Positions 17,633 through 25,959 of a DNA stretch of 64,000 bases are shown here, piece by piece; the stretch's first letter is position 1; the number at the start of each line of letters is the position of its first letter. Origin of the DNA: JBNNGK01 sp050268245 (GTDB lineage: Bacteria; Pseudomonadota; Gammaproteobacteria; Enterobacterales; Enterobacteriaceae); contig NZ_JBNNGK010000004.1 of NCBI RefSeq assembly GCF_050268245.1, forward strand, positions 124,001 to 188,000, given 5' to 3'. Below the pieces are notes generated by a model. It saw nothing but the letters and a program-made list of their open reading frames with translations. It was not told where the DNA came from and did not search any database. The position numbers and the translations under genes are program-made.

Positions 17633-18118
17633 ATGGCAATCCCTTCTCACTTATGGCTTAAAGATGATGGTGGAGCACTGATCAAAGGTTCATCTGATGT
17701 GATGGATCGTGAAGGCAGTATTGAAGTTATTGGTTTCGGTCATGGCTTACATATTCCTACTGATAATAATACAGGAAAGATTACCGGAACACGTATTCAT
17801 GCCCCGATGATGATTGAAAAAGAATTCGATAGCTCAACACCATATCTATATAAAGCCGTGGCAACGGGGCAATCCCTTAAAAGTGCCGAAATTAAATGGT
17901 ACAAAATTAATGATGCTGGTCAGGAAATAGAGTACTTCAATATGCTACTTGAAGATGTGAAAGTTGTTGCTGTAACGCCCATTATGTACAATACAAAATC
18001 AGTAGAGAAGTGTAATCACATGGAGCGTGTAGAACTAAGATACGAAAGGATTACATGGAAGTATGTAGACGGCAATATTCAATATACTGATGCATGGAAC
18101 GAACGAACCACCGCTTGA
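17633..18118 (+). CDS. hcp: Type VI secretion tube protein Hcp (TssD)
   Basis: 161 residues, the usual size of Hcp, a protein that forms stacked hexameric rings of the T6SS tube and can carry small effectors in its lumen. Visible family signs are MAIPSHLWLKDDGG at the N-terminus, GRxHAPMMIEKEFDSSTPYLYKA-type central strands, and VELRYERITWKYVDGN near the end. AAAAGGAA is the ribosome site. No other T6SS structural genes are in the window, so this is an orphan hcp that would depend on an apparatus encoded elsewhere. Confidence 0.9.
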   Translation: MAIPSHLWLKDDGGALIKGSSDVMDREGSIEVIGFGHGLHIPTDNNTGKITGTRIHAPMMIEKEFDSSTPYLYKAVATGQSLKSAEIKWYKINDAGQEIEYFNMLLEDVKVVAVTPIMYNTKSVEKCNHMERVELRYERITWKYVDGNIQYTDAWNERTTA

Positions 18119-18301
18119 TGTTTAAAGTGGTATATTTTACTTATTTATAAAGTATCACCAAAAATATAGATTATATTCATGTTACCGGACTGGATTTTAC
18201 TAAAAATTCAGTCCCTAACCTAGGAGTAGAAAATTCAATGGATTACAATGCATCTTACTGAAATAGTACATGGTGGGGCTACCCACGAAATTTAACCTAA
18301 T

Positions 18302-18568
18302 TTATTATTAGAAGTTATTATTGTTACTAAAAAAGACGCTTTTTCATGGGTTGAAAATTTTTTTCGTCTCTATATTGATTCTAATGCTGTATTGATTTTG
18401 AAGCATGTCGTATATATTAGGGCTTTATTGAAATCGATATCATGGTTATTCAAGCCCCCAATACGTAAACCGTTGAGTCAAGGCGTACTGACTTTCTCTT
18501 TCTTCACTATTGAGAATGTCGATGTTCTGTATGAACAGCAATTGCCTCATGACGATGGGAGCAGATAA
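18302..18568 (+). pseudogene. Start-less C-terminal gene fragment
   Basis: An open frame of about 88 codons from 18302 to a TAA at 18566-18568 has protein-like composition (for example SWVENFFRLYID and PLSQGVLTFSFFTIENVDVLYEQQ) but no ATG or GTG with a ribosome site. The frame is closed upstream at 18293. It looks like the tail of a lost protein whose 5' end was deleted. I do not recognise the family. It shares the low GC of the Hcp trio, so it may be another decayed cargo or immunity gene. Confidence 0.4.
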
Positions 18569-18583
18569 AGAGTGTTGTAACGC

Positions 18584-18644
18584 AAAAAGCGCGGTAACAA
18601 ATTGGTTAGCCAAATGCTGATGCCCAACCGAAGCCGTACCGCGC
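18584..18644 (-). terminator. Terminator-like hairpin downstream of the DJ-1/PfpI gene
   Basis: On the minus strand GCGCGGTA (18644-18637) pairs with TACCGCGC (18596-18589), enclosing smaller nested pairing (TTGG/CCAA), and TTTTTGCG follows. The loop is long (40 nt), so its efficiency is uncertain. Confidence 0.45.
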
Positions 18645-18678
18645 CTAACTCAATAAAACTTACTTGATCGTTGCCGTA

Positions 18679-19254
18679 TTATTGCGGCACTTGCCAACCC
18701 GCGTAATACATAAGGCCAGCGTGTTCTTGGATGGTCTGGCTATCGCCAGTTAGCCGATAAGCCAGCGTGAAGGCAAAATCAAACGCTGCACCCGGCCCTT
18801 GAGCACTGATCAGATTGCCATCTTCTACCACACGCGCATTCACATACTCGCCATCGTTCACCTGTTGGTGCAAATCACCGGAACAGACGTAGCGGCGGCC
18901 TTGCAGCAATTGGTGACTCCCCAGCACATGCGCGGCAGCGGAGCTCAGTGGGCAGATGAGTTTTGCGGCACGGTCGTGTTGGCGTATAAACGCCACGACC
19001 TGCGTATTCTCCGCCATTTCTATCGTGGCCTGTGGGCCGCCAGGAATGACGATGGCGTCGTACAGCGTATCCATACGGCGTTCTAGTAACACATCGGCGA
19101 ACATACGAATCTGACGATCGCTGCGGGTTTCTAACCGATCCTGACAGGCCAGTATTTCCACCGCAATATCCAGACGACGTAATACGTCGATCACGATAAC
19201 CACCTCTGCTTCTTCAAATCCTTGGTTCAGCAGGATGGCAACTTTCTTAGTCAT
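18679..19254 (-). CDS. DJ-1/PfpI-family protein (YajL-like)
   Basis: A 191-residue cytoplasmic protein: KKVAILLNQGFEEAEVVIVIDVLRR at the N-terminus with the conserved Glu, YDAIVIPGGPQA, and a nucleophile-elbow cysteine in KLICPLSSAAAHVL, where the family more often reads ICAAP. It ends with a QGPGAAFDFAFTLA segment shared with YajL/ThiJ-type proteins. Family members act in protein or nucleotide deglycation or as chaperones; the exact role here is not clear. It is divergent from selC. Confidence 0.85.
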   Translation of the reverse strand: MTKKVAILLNQGFEEAEVVIVIDVLRRLDIAVEILACQDRLETRSDRQIRMFADVLLERRMDTLYDAIVIPGGPQATIEMAENTQVVAFIRQHDRAAKLICPLSSAAAHVLGSHQLLQGRRYVCSGDLHQQVNDGEYVNARVVEDGNLISAQGPGAAFDFAFTLAYRLTGDSQTIQEHAGLMYYAGWQVPQ

Positions 19255-19369
19255 AGCATCTCCAGCAATGGACGGGGTAATCCCCAGACCGCGACAGCCT
19301 AGCAGATATTAACCATCGCGTGTTAGCGAGCCGCGGCGTGTAAGAACAGGATCGCGTAAATGCCACTTC

Positions 19370-19402
19370 CTGCTTAGCGCACCGGGTAATTCGCGCTATA
19401 AT
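19370..19402 (+). promoter_or_regulatory. Promoter of selC
   Basis: A perfect TATAAT (19397-19402) lies 26 bp before the tRNA, followed by the GC-rich stretch CTGCCCCC, as expected for stable-RNA promoters. The -35 element is poor; TTAGCG (19374-19379, 17-bp spacer) is the best-placed candidate. Confidence 0.6.
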
Positions 19403-19427
19403 CTGCCCCCTGCTTCCGATTGCTAAT

Positions 19428-19522
19428 GGAAGATCCTCGTCCCCGGTGGGGCGGCCGGACTTCAAATCCGGTTGGGGCCGCCAGCGGTCCTGGGCAGGTT
19501 CGACTCCTGTGATCTTCCGCCA
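19428..19522 (+). tRNA. selC: tRNA-Sec (anticodon TCA)
   Basis: 95 nt including the encoded CCA. It begins GGAAGATC and ends GATCTTCC-G-CCA, giving the 8-bp acceptor stem peculiar to bacterial tRNA-Sec. It has the long variable arm (GTTGGGGCCGCCAGCGGTC region) and a TCA anticodon at 19462-19464 within CTTCAAAT. It differs from E. coli selC at only a few positions, as I recall that sequence. selC is a classic integration site for enterobacterial islands. Here it lies only about 11 kb from selAB. Confidence 0.97.
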
Positions 19523-19870
19523 ATCAGTATCTCCCACACTCTCCTGAATTCAATCCTGTAGTAAATTCAAACGACGGTATCTGGTGGAGAAGCTGAACGA
19601 CATCATCGCCAAGCATTATCCCGGCATGTTGCTTGCAAAATAAACGTCAGACGCGTAATCAGCGCAACATGGGCCTCTGGCATACAGAGCGCATTACACA
19701 CGATAAGTGAGATTAAAGCGGAGAGGGCATGACAGATAAACACGTAATAGGAGGAAAGCGGGCTTGAACAAAACGCAACCTGTAAGTCTTACTTACCAGT
19801 TCAATTGGAAGGGCTCCGTCAGCTAAGTCGCAATATGCTTCACCACACCTGCGCCACACGGTGAAATACA
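19523..19870. other. Intergenic region downstream of selC
   Basis: About 350 bp with no intact gene. A frame of roughly 30 codons ending in a TAA near 19640 (…RRYLVEKLNDIIAKHYPGML…) looks like a protein tail without a start and may be a remnant of inserted DNA. No integrase motif and no second copy of the selC 3' end were found. Confidence 0.4.
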
Positions 19871-19895
19871 TCCAGCCAACGGTGAGTTGGCTGGA
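19871..19895 (-). terminator. Hairpin at the end of the CS1-type fimbrial operon
   Basis: TCCAGCCAAC (19871-19880) and GTTGGCTGGA (19886-19895) form a perfect 10-bp stem with a 5-nt loop, 11 bp after the last fimbrial gene. The following T-content on the minus strand is modest (TGTATTT). Confidence 0.6.
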
Positions 19896-19906
19896 CGAAA
19901 ATGGAG

Positions 19907-20413
19907 TTATACCGACGGTGTCACAATCACTTCGTACGTTCCGCTGTATCTGCCGAGCGGGTAAGTTTCACTGCGCTGGCTGGAGGAAAACCGGACTTTC
20001 ACCCCTTTTTGCGGGTCTTCAATATCCTGCAAGGTCGGATAAACCTTTTGGTTATTGAGCGGGTAAGAGGTGGATACCTCGCCGCCGTCGATCCGGATCC
20101 AAGCGGTGTTGATTATCATGGTGTCATTATTTTCCGACACCAGCCCGCCGCTGGCTGGCGATTGCAGCGATAGGGATACGGCGCTGGCATTGCCGACAAA
20201 CTGAAACACCGGCGTAATGCCGTACATATAGCCTTTTTTATCCTCCAGCTTGATGCTGATCACGCCATTGGTGACATCTTTGCCCTCCACAAAAACGCGG
20301 ACGCTGGTGCTGACTTCTGCCAACACGTCGATGGAGGTTTTTACCGTCTCAGCCGACAGGATTGGGCTGATTAACAGTGCCGCCAGTGCCGCCGGCAAAT
20401 ATCGATATTTCAT
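19907..20413 (-). CDS. CS1-type fimbrial minor subunit
   Basis: 168 residues with a signal peptide (KYRYLPAALAALLISPILSA) and the CS1-type pilin layout: an N-terminal segment KTSIDVLAEVSTSVRVFVEG (the usual IxVxAxV donor-strand pattern), a GVKVRFSSS block, and a C-terminal YSGTYEVIVTP strand. There are no cysteines in the mature part, as usual for this pilin class. It is the last gene of the operon, 13 bp after the putative adhesin. Confidence 0.75.
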   Translation of the reverse strand: MKYRYLPAALAALLISPILSAETVKTSIDVLAEVSTSVRVFVEGKDVTNGVISIKLEDKKGYMYGITPVFQFVGNASAVSLSLQSPASGGLVSENNDTMIINTAWIRIDGGEVSTSYPLNNQKVYPTLQDIEDPQKGVKVRFSSSQRSETYPLGRYSGTYEVIVTPSV

Positions 20414-20426
20414 GATGATGCTCCTG

Positions 20427-21317
20427 TTAACTTCCCGGCGTGATAACGGCCGTAACCGTGTCCAGCAACCTTGCCCCCGCTGCTAATCCGCGGGTGGTTT
20501 TACCTTGCAACGCGAACTGAACATCCAGAACGTCTGATGTGGCTTCGCCTGCCGGAATCTGTCCGTGGTAGGCGCTGCCCGGCACCAGATCTTTACCGCC
20601 TACGCGAATATGGTAAGGCAGGTAAATCTCGTTTGACGATACGCGCAGGCGATATTGATTATCCTGTTGCTGGGCGGACTCGAACGTCAGCGAATAAGGC
20701 AGCACCGATTCGCCGGCTTGCCGTGTTTTACTGATGCGAAGCTGTGTCGTGGCATTGACATCGTTTAACTCGCCAACCATCCCCAACCGTATATCCTGTT
20801 TGTCGAAAGCCGCCGTTAGCGTGGGGGCCTGCGTTTGGAGCACGCTTAAATCAAGGTAAAGGGGATAAACATCGTTGTCGCCGTCGGCTAAATTGAAGCT
20901 CACGCTGCCAATCTGTTGGCGCGTTTGGCTGCCGAGGTTGCTCCATCCGTCGGCACTGCGCGTCGTCGCATTATTTTCCACTTTTATGGCTATTCGCCGC
21001 GATTGTTCCGGTGCCTCCAGTAACACCGTTTCGCCACATGGCAGCCGATGGCCCTCTTGTATCAAGGTAAATGTCAGCCGTAATGATGCCAGCGAAAGTG
21101 CGCCATCCACGCAACGCCCCAGCCCGGTGGACAGGGTTTGTATCGTTAAGGATTTGCCCGCTTGTTGCGTAAAGGTCAGTACGTCATTCCCACCGGCGCT
21201 GGCGGTGCCTTCCGTCAATGTTCTCAGGGAACCGTCAGGCTGTGGTTGCAAAACCAGCGCGCCGTCGGCCAAGGCCAGCGAAGGCAATAGCAGCAACATT
21301 AAGTATTTGGTTTGCAT
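20427..21317 (-). CDS. Putative tip adhesin/minor subunit of the CS1-type fimbria
   Basis: About 296 residues. The start was placed at MQTKYLMLLLLPSLALA, which begins a clear signal peptide, instead of an ATG 21 bp upstream. The mature protein is beta-rich, with two cysteines near residues 70 and 95 (LGRCVDGALS and RLPCGETVLL), probably a disulfide. Its place after the chaperone and its length, twice that of a pilin, suggest the tip-adhesin role of CooD/EcpD-like proteins. Sequence similarity to known adhesins was not evident by eye. Confidence 0.6.
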   Translation of the reverse strand: MQTKYLMLLLLPSLALADGALVLQPQPDGSLRTLTEGTASAGGNDVLTFTQQAGKSLTIQTLSTGLGRCVDGALSLASLRLTFTLIQEGHRLPCGETVLLEAPEQSRRIAIKVENNATTRSADGWSNLGSQTRQQIGSVSFNLADGDNDVYPLYLDLSVLQTQAPTLTAAFDKQDIRLGMVGELNDVNATTQLRISKTRQAGESVLPYSLTFESAQQQDNQYRLRVSSNEIYLPYHIRVGGKDLVPGSAYHGQIPAGEATSDVLDVQFALQGKTTRGLAAGARLLDTVTAVITPGS

Positions 21318-21319
21318 TA

Positions 21320-22033
21320 TTATTCCTTGTGCTGGCACTGTTCGTACACCTGCAACTTATTGTCCAACTCGAACGCCAGCGTACGATTAACGGTCAGCGT
21401 ACGGTTATGCCCCGGGTAGACGTTAAACTGGCCGACAGATTTGCGCCCATCAATCACCAGATTATGCAGTTCGCTGCGCACATTACCGGTGGCGCTCAGT
21501 GTCCACTGCTGGCGATCGCAACTCAGCGCAATACCTTGGTGATGTTTGCTGGCGGGCAGATAGCGCAACAGGACGTCATAACCGACCGCAAAGCGTACTT
21601 TGCCTTTATCCAGCTCTTGCTCTGGATAACTGGGGCGAACGCGTAGCCGATAAACCTGTTCTTTTTCAACCGGTTTTAGCGGCATAATCCGTACTTTTCG
21701 CTCTTCGCCATAGGGAATGACCAAACGGGTCGGGGAAAAGACCAGTTTAGGATCGGCCGAGCCCAGTACCTTTACCCGCTGTTCTTGGCCATCGCCTGGG
21801 TTGGGCACATAAAAAAGCTCCAGCGTGACAAACTCATACCTTTGCTTGTCAGTATCGTTTTCGGTCACGCTATCTTTAGCCTGATACATGGATTTCACGG
21901 TGATGTAATTATCGCGCGGCGTCTCCTCACGAATTTCTTTCACCACCGGGAAGACTTCGATCGCCAGCGCGCTGTTTAGCGCCGCCAGCCCAACCAAACT
22001 TAACGATAATGCTGCCCACTTACTGAACTTCAC
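21320..22033 (-). CDS. Fimbrial periplasmic chaperone (alternate/CS1 class)
   Basis: About 237 residues. I set the start at a GTG (VKFSKWAALSLS...) inside the last codons of the usher gene because GAGG lies 7 nt before it and a signal peptide ending NSALA follows directly. An ATG 30 bp further upstream is possible. The protein has an immunoglobulin-like first domain (SPTRLVIPYGEERKVRIMPLKPVEKEQVYRLRVRP) matching pilus chaperones of the alternate pathway, and two cysteines. It binds subunits in the periplasm and delivers them to the adjacent usher. Confidence 0.8.
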   Translation of the reverse strand: MKFSKWAALSLSLVGLAALNSALAIEVFPVVKEIREETPRDNYITVKSMYQAKDSVTENDTDKQRYEFVTLELFYVPNPGDGQEQRVKVLGSADPKLVFSPTRLVIPYGEERKVRIMPLKPVEKEQVYRLRVRPSYPEQELDKGKVRFAVGYDVLLRYLPASKHHQGIALSCDRQQWTLSATGNVRSELHNLVIDGRKSVGQFNVYPGHNRTLTVNRTLAFELDNKLQVYEQCQHKE

Positions 22034-24581
22034 AATTAACCTCACGAATTTGCATAATGCCATGGGTCATCCTGACGTTTTGTTCCAACAGCGGACAAAC
22101 GTAATTCAGGCCCTCTTTTTTGACTGTTAACGATGTCAGGCGCTCGTCGGTTTTCAGGGTGAAATCCCCGACAAACAGCCCTTCTTCATCCGATAGTGCA
22201 TTGCCGCCCACCACTCTGGCGTTGGCCAATGGTCGCCCATCGGCGTAAAGTCGTCCGGTTGCCGTCTGATTGCGCGTGGCGGAAACCTTGACGCTATAGA
22301 CCTGCCCCGGCATCACCCAGGTAGACGGCGCCTCAACGCTAAGGTTGTAGAACGCGTCGGTTTTACCGGTAAAGACCTGCTCAATACGCGGGTCTATTTT
22401 TTGATAAGGATTCACGGCAAGAACGGTTTTTTGCCCGCCCTTCACCACTACCGGTTGCGTATTGCGGTTGCGCGCCTCAAAAAAATCGCCCTCTGGCAAT
22501 GCCGTTGCATCGACGATCAGTGCGGCAGAGGTGTCACCCTGGCCCAGCGCTATCTCGCCGTCGCCAATAGCAAAACCGCCACGCTGCGAGAGGTAATATT
22601 GTTGATAGCCGTCTTGACCAAATGAACGTGAAAAACCTGCGGCGCTGTAACCCAAGCGGTTGTTCACCATGAGCCCCGCGTTAGCGTTGTTTTCGTCGTT
22701 AGGGCCATGATTGACGCCTGCATTCAGGGTGTACTTACCCCCCCGATCAAAACTTGGGTTCTCAAGGTTCAGCGCATAATCGGCGCTGTAGATAGCGTTA
22801 TCGCTGCTGTTACCGTTAAGGCGGGAGCGTAAATACAGGGATTGATAGTGGTTATAGCTGTGTTCGCGCATGCCGAGTGTTAGCTGGGCGAAAACGCGAT
22901 CTTCACTGCTGCTACTGCGTGACTGATGGTTAACAAAGGCGTTGATGCCACGGTGATAGCCAAGATCGACCCGCAGATTCATATCATCCACCAGTGAAAA
23001 GTCACGGCTCAGGTTAACGTCCCAGGTCTCGAATTGGCTTTTATTCTGACGCCCGTAATCCTGATAAAGCGTATTCATGCCATAACTCAAGCCCAGACCG
23101 ATGCCCCAAGGGAGAAAGGTATTGGCGCTAAACTGTAGGTAGCTATAGTCATAGGCCGGTACGACGCCGAAGCGGCGAAAATCCTGCGGTTCACCGCGAA
23201 AACGATTATCCCGATAGCTCAGATTCAGACCCATTTGGTCAAAGTTTTTCGTGATGCCCGCCTGATAACCGACGCTGCCATTGTCACCGTAAATACCATC
23301 AAGGTAGAGCCGCTCGGCAATCCAAGTGTTAACGGGAATATCTAGGCTGGCATGGGTATAATACAGATCGCCATCCATCAGCAGCCCGCCCCCGAGGGAG
23401 ATCGCAGACTGTGTGGTATACCCCAAAATGGCACTGACGAAATGGTTATTGCTGGTGTCTTGCTCCCACGCGTCACACTGGCGGCAGTTGCCTTGATAAG
23501 AGCGCGACGAAATCCGCCCCTGACGCGGGTCGTAGCGGCCTCCTTGCACCAGATACTCCAAATCACCCGAACGGAATAGTCCGTTGCGTTTAAAAAAGGG
23601 CTGCACTTTCTCTTCCCGCACGCCATTGGCCAGCCGCGAAACCAGCAAGACGTCATAACCGCCGCTCGGCCAACTGCGCGTATCCAGATATTGTAAACCT
23701 GCCGGGAACTGCTGCAGATCGATCAGTCGGCCATTACGGTAGATCTCGACCGTGCCTGACTGCGGTAAATACAGGCTGATTGGCGATGCAGCGCCAGAGC
23801 CGGGGTCAAGATAATTATCTGTCATATAGCCCAGACCGATGCCGTCAAAGCTGACTGAATTAAAAAAACTGAACGCCATGGAGGGGGTACTGGCAGTAAG
23901 ATTATCATTAAGGCGCTGACGCCCGGCTTTAAACCGGGTGTTTTGGCTTTCCAAATAGAGTGCCAGCTCATCCAAATTGAAATCGATAGCTTTGGCGTAA
24001 CTCCAGGTGCCCTTTAAATAACTGTTACCGGTCAGGTTAAGCGTATCATTAGCCGAAATACTCAGGCTGTCATCCCAAGAATCTGAAAGATAGTTAATAT
24101 TATGATTATGAACAAAACCGGCTTGATTACGGTGTGGAATATAGGTTTTGTCATAGCTTGCGCCATCCGTTTTAAAATAAGCGGCAGGAAAAATTAAGCG
24201 CAAGACATTGTTAGACTCGTCAAGGTTGGCGACAATATCATTGTGGGTAAAACCCTGGTGGTTGACCCGTTTTAACGGTGCTGACAATTTCTTCAGTAAC
24301 TCAGCTGTTGTCAGCGCCAATGGCGGCATATCGACGGCGGTAATTTGCCCGACGATAATATTCGGCGAAACCAGCAGCACTTCGTTTCTGTCATACTCGA
24401 TGGCGAGTGATGCAATAGAGCGGTCGCCATAAATAATCTCAACGATGCTATTTTGTCTGGCATCAAAAATATCTTCAAAGCCAGCAGGCACCGGCACCGA
24501 GTTCGATGCATTCGATGGCGTTGTTCCCGTCGCCACCATGACGCCATACATAACCATGCTGATTTTTATTTTTTTATTCAT
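22020..24581 (-). CDS. Fimbrial outer-membrane usher (CS1/alpha class)
   Basis: 853 residues with a signal peptide (MNKKIKISMVMYGVMVATG). The N-terminal periplasmic part leads to a long beta-barrel region with many alternating aromatic strands. A plug-like segment (SGTVEIYRNGRLIDLQQFPAGLQYLDTRSWPSGGYDV) lies near residues 275-315, and C-terminal immunoglobulin-like domains with two cysteines follow. The order and spacing match ushers of the TcfC/CooC/EcpC group more than FimD. GGGAG precedes the ATG. The chaperone gene overlaps its 3' end. Confidence 0.85.
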   Translation of the reverse strand: MNKKIKISMVMYGVMVATGTTPSNASNSVPVPAGFEDIFDARQNSIVEIIYGDRSIASLAIEYDRNEVLLVSPNIIVGQITAVDMPPLALTTAELLKKLSAPLKRVNHQGFTHNDIVANLDESNNVLRLIFPAAYFKTDGASYDKTYIPHRNQAGFVHNHNINYLSDSWDDSLSISANDTLNLTGNSYLKGTWSYAKAIDFNLDELALYLESQNTRFKAGRQRLNDNLTASTPSMAFSFFNSVSFDGIGLGYMTDNYLDPGSGAASPISLYLPQSGTVEIYRNGRLIDLQQFPAGLQYLDTRSWPSGGYDVLLVSRLANGVREEKVQPFFKRNGLFRSGDLEYLVQGGRYDPRQGRISSRSYQGNCRQCDAWEQDTSNNHFVSAILGYTTQSAISLGGGLLMDGDLYYTHASLDIPVNTWIAERLYLDGIYGDNGSVGYQAGITKNFDQMGLNLSYRDNRFRGEPQDFRRFGVVPAYDYSYLQFSANTFLPWGIGLGLSYGMNTLYQDYGRQNKSQFETWDVNLSRDFSLVDDMNLRVDLGYHRGINAFVNHQSRSSSSEDRVFAQLTLGMREHSYNHYQSLYLRSRLNGNSSDNAIYSADYALNLENPSFDRGGKYTLNAGVNHGPNDENNANAGLMVNNRLGYSAAGFSRSFGQDGYQQYYLSQRGGFAIGDGEIALGQGDTSAALIVDATALPEGDFFEARNRNTQPVVVKGGQKTVLAVNPYQKIDPRIEQVFTGKTDAFYNLSVEAPSTWVMPGQVYSVKVSATRNQTATGRLYADGRPLANARVVGGNALSDEEGLFVGDFTLKTDERLTSLTVKKEGLNYVCPLLEQNVRMTHGIMQIREVNCEVQ

Positions 24582-24596
24582 GACTCCCTGCTTATA

Positions 24597-25112
24597 TTAA
24601 ATCACGGGTCTTACAATCAACGTAAACGTATTGAAATAATTACCTTGGCTATAGCCATCGATTGAATATTCAGAAGCAAACCGAATTTTGAGGCCATTAG
24701 CTTGGTTACCTTGTGCGGCGCTTTTCAGCACCGGCATGCGCAATGGCTGGTTGGCCGGTTTATTGGCACCGTTAAACGCAAATGTGCCGTGCAACGTCAT
24801 ATTCTGTCCAAGACCGCTGGCCGGACGTAATTCAAATTTATCGTCGATAAACAGAATATCGGCCTGATCCACGTTGCCGACGACATAAAAAAATCCCGAC
24901 TCCCGCTCAAACTTGCGTGACAGGTTATTTACCGCCAAGGGAAATTCAATTTGCTCACCCGTGACGGGAATATAATGGTAATAAAGCGCGACTCTGGCGA
25001 CAGACTCTGCTGAGATCTCAAGCGAAAGCTGAGAGTTCGGCAGGGCAAATGTAAACTGACTCCATAATAAAAGTGCCGCGCTCATCCCAGATAAATAATA
25101 ATGAGAGCTCAT
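24597..25112 (-). CDS. CS1-type fimbrial subunit (second pilin)
   Basis: 171 residues with a signal peptide ending around FTFA. The mature sequence has the class pattern: LSLEISAESVARVALYYHY near the N-terminus, a GLKIRFASEYSIDG block, and a GNYFNTFTLIVRP C-terminal strand. It sits between the major pilin and the usher, 40 bp after the pilin gene, with a hairpin in the gap that would lower its expression. A minor shaft or adaptor subunit is likely. Confidence 0.72.
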   Translation of the reverse strand: MSSHYYLSGMSAALLLWSQFTFALPNSQLSLEISAESVARVALYYHYIPVTGEQIEFPLAVNNLSRKFERESGFFYVVGNVDQADILFIDDKFELRPASGLGQNMTLHGTFAFNGANKPANQPLRMPVLKSAAQGNQANGLKIRFASEYSIDGYSQGNYFNTFTLIVRPVI

Positions 25113-25121
25113 AGAATAAGA

Positions 25122-25143
25122 GGGGTAACCTTTCGGTTACCCC
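25122..25143 (-). terminator. Attenuator hairpin between major pilin and second subunit
   Basis: GGGGTAACC (25122-25130) and GGTTACCCC (25135-25143) form a perfect 9-bp stem with a 4-nt loop. On the minus strand a T-rich stretch (TCTTATTCT) follows, right before the next start codon. Such hairpins let the pilin be made in excess over later genes. Confidence 0.7.
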
Positions 25144-25152
25144 GTTCCAGTA

Positions 25153-25695
25153 TTAAGGTTTCGCGACTACGTTAGCGTATACCACACCGGTATACATCCC
25201 TTGTCCCAGTTCGTCGTATTTCTTATCAGAAACAAATTTAAAGGCCACGGGCAATTCACCGTGGGTGCCGTTTGCGACCAGAGAGAAGTCTTTCGATTCA
25301 CCCGAGGTAGCGAACTCCTGAGAGCCGTTGCCCGTTACGGCACTGATTTTGTAGGTCAGATCGCTCAGTTTGCCGCCGCCGGTGCTGTACAGTGTGAAAG
25401 CGCCGCCGGTAGCCGACTGGCTGTCATCAAGCGTTAACGCGATATCCAGCTTATTCACATCGTTGTTCCACAGCTTAAGCGCCGCCGTTTGCGCTTCCAT
25501 TTTTCCCGATGCGGCTGGCACCAGTTCAACATCCATATCGGTTATCGGGCGGCCGCTTGGGTCAGTAATTTTGGCGCTGTCAGGGACGTTAGCACTGACG
25601 TTGAATTTGGTATCGTAATTCGCTGGGCTTGCCGCCAGTGAAGAAGCCGATACCAGTAGGCCTGCCAAGGCAGTAATAATCACTTTAGTTTTCAT
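25153..25695 (-). CDS. Major CS1-type fimbrial pilin
   Basis: 180 residues: signal peptide MKTKVIITALAGLLVSASSLAA, then a cysteine-free mature pilin starting SPANYDTKFNVSANVPDS, with a central LPVAFKFVSDKKYDEL block and the C-terminal strand GMYTGVVYANVVAKP, all typical of CS1/CooA-type pilins. It is the first gene of the operon and is followed by an attenuator hairpin, which fits the major shaft subunit. The 264 bp before it, up to tadG, must hold the promoter; no clear -10/-35 pair stood out. Confidence 0.82.
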   Translation of the reverse strand: MKTKVIITALAGLLVSASSLAASPANYDTKFNVSANVPDSAKITDPSGRPITDMDVELVPAASGKMEAQTAALKLWNNDVNKLDIALTLDDSQSATGGAFTLYSTGGGKLSDLTYKISAVTGNGSQEFATSGESKDFSLVANGTHGELPVAFKFVSDKKYDELGQGMYTGVVYANVVAKP

Positions 25696-25959
25696 GTAAC
25701 ATTCAATCCTTAAATATTAAATTATCGAAGACCAAGACAAACGCGGACGCTTGCCTTATATCAACTTGACTTAAATGAACCGCCGGATCTCTGCTTCAGC
25801 GCGCAGAGAAATACGACCCGGCAAGTTACGGTGAGGATAATAAGACCAAGCTAAAATAAACGCCTGAAAACGCCCCTTATTTGTTCTCACAAACTACCAG
25901 CTATTATTATTAATAATAATTAGGAGGTAAAAAAACAGCGGCGAGCAAGTCAGTGACTC

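Noticed and set aside
19523..19870. Integrase gene beside selC
   Set aside because: No frame with tyrosine-recombinase motifs is present; only a ~30-codon tail without a start.
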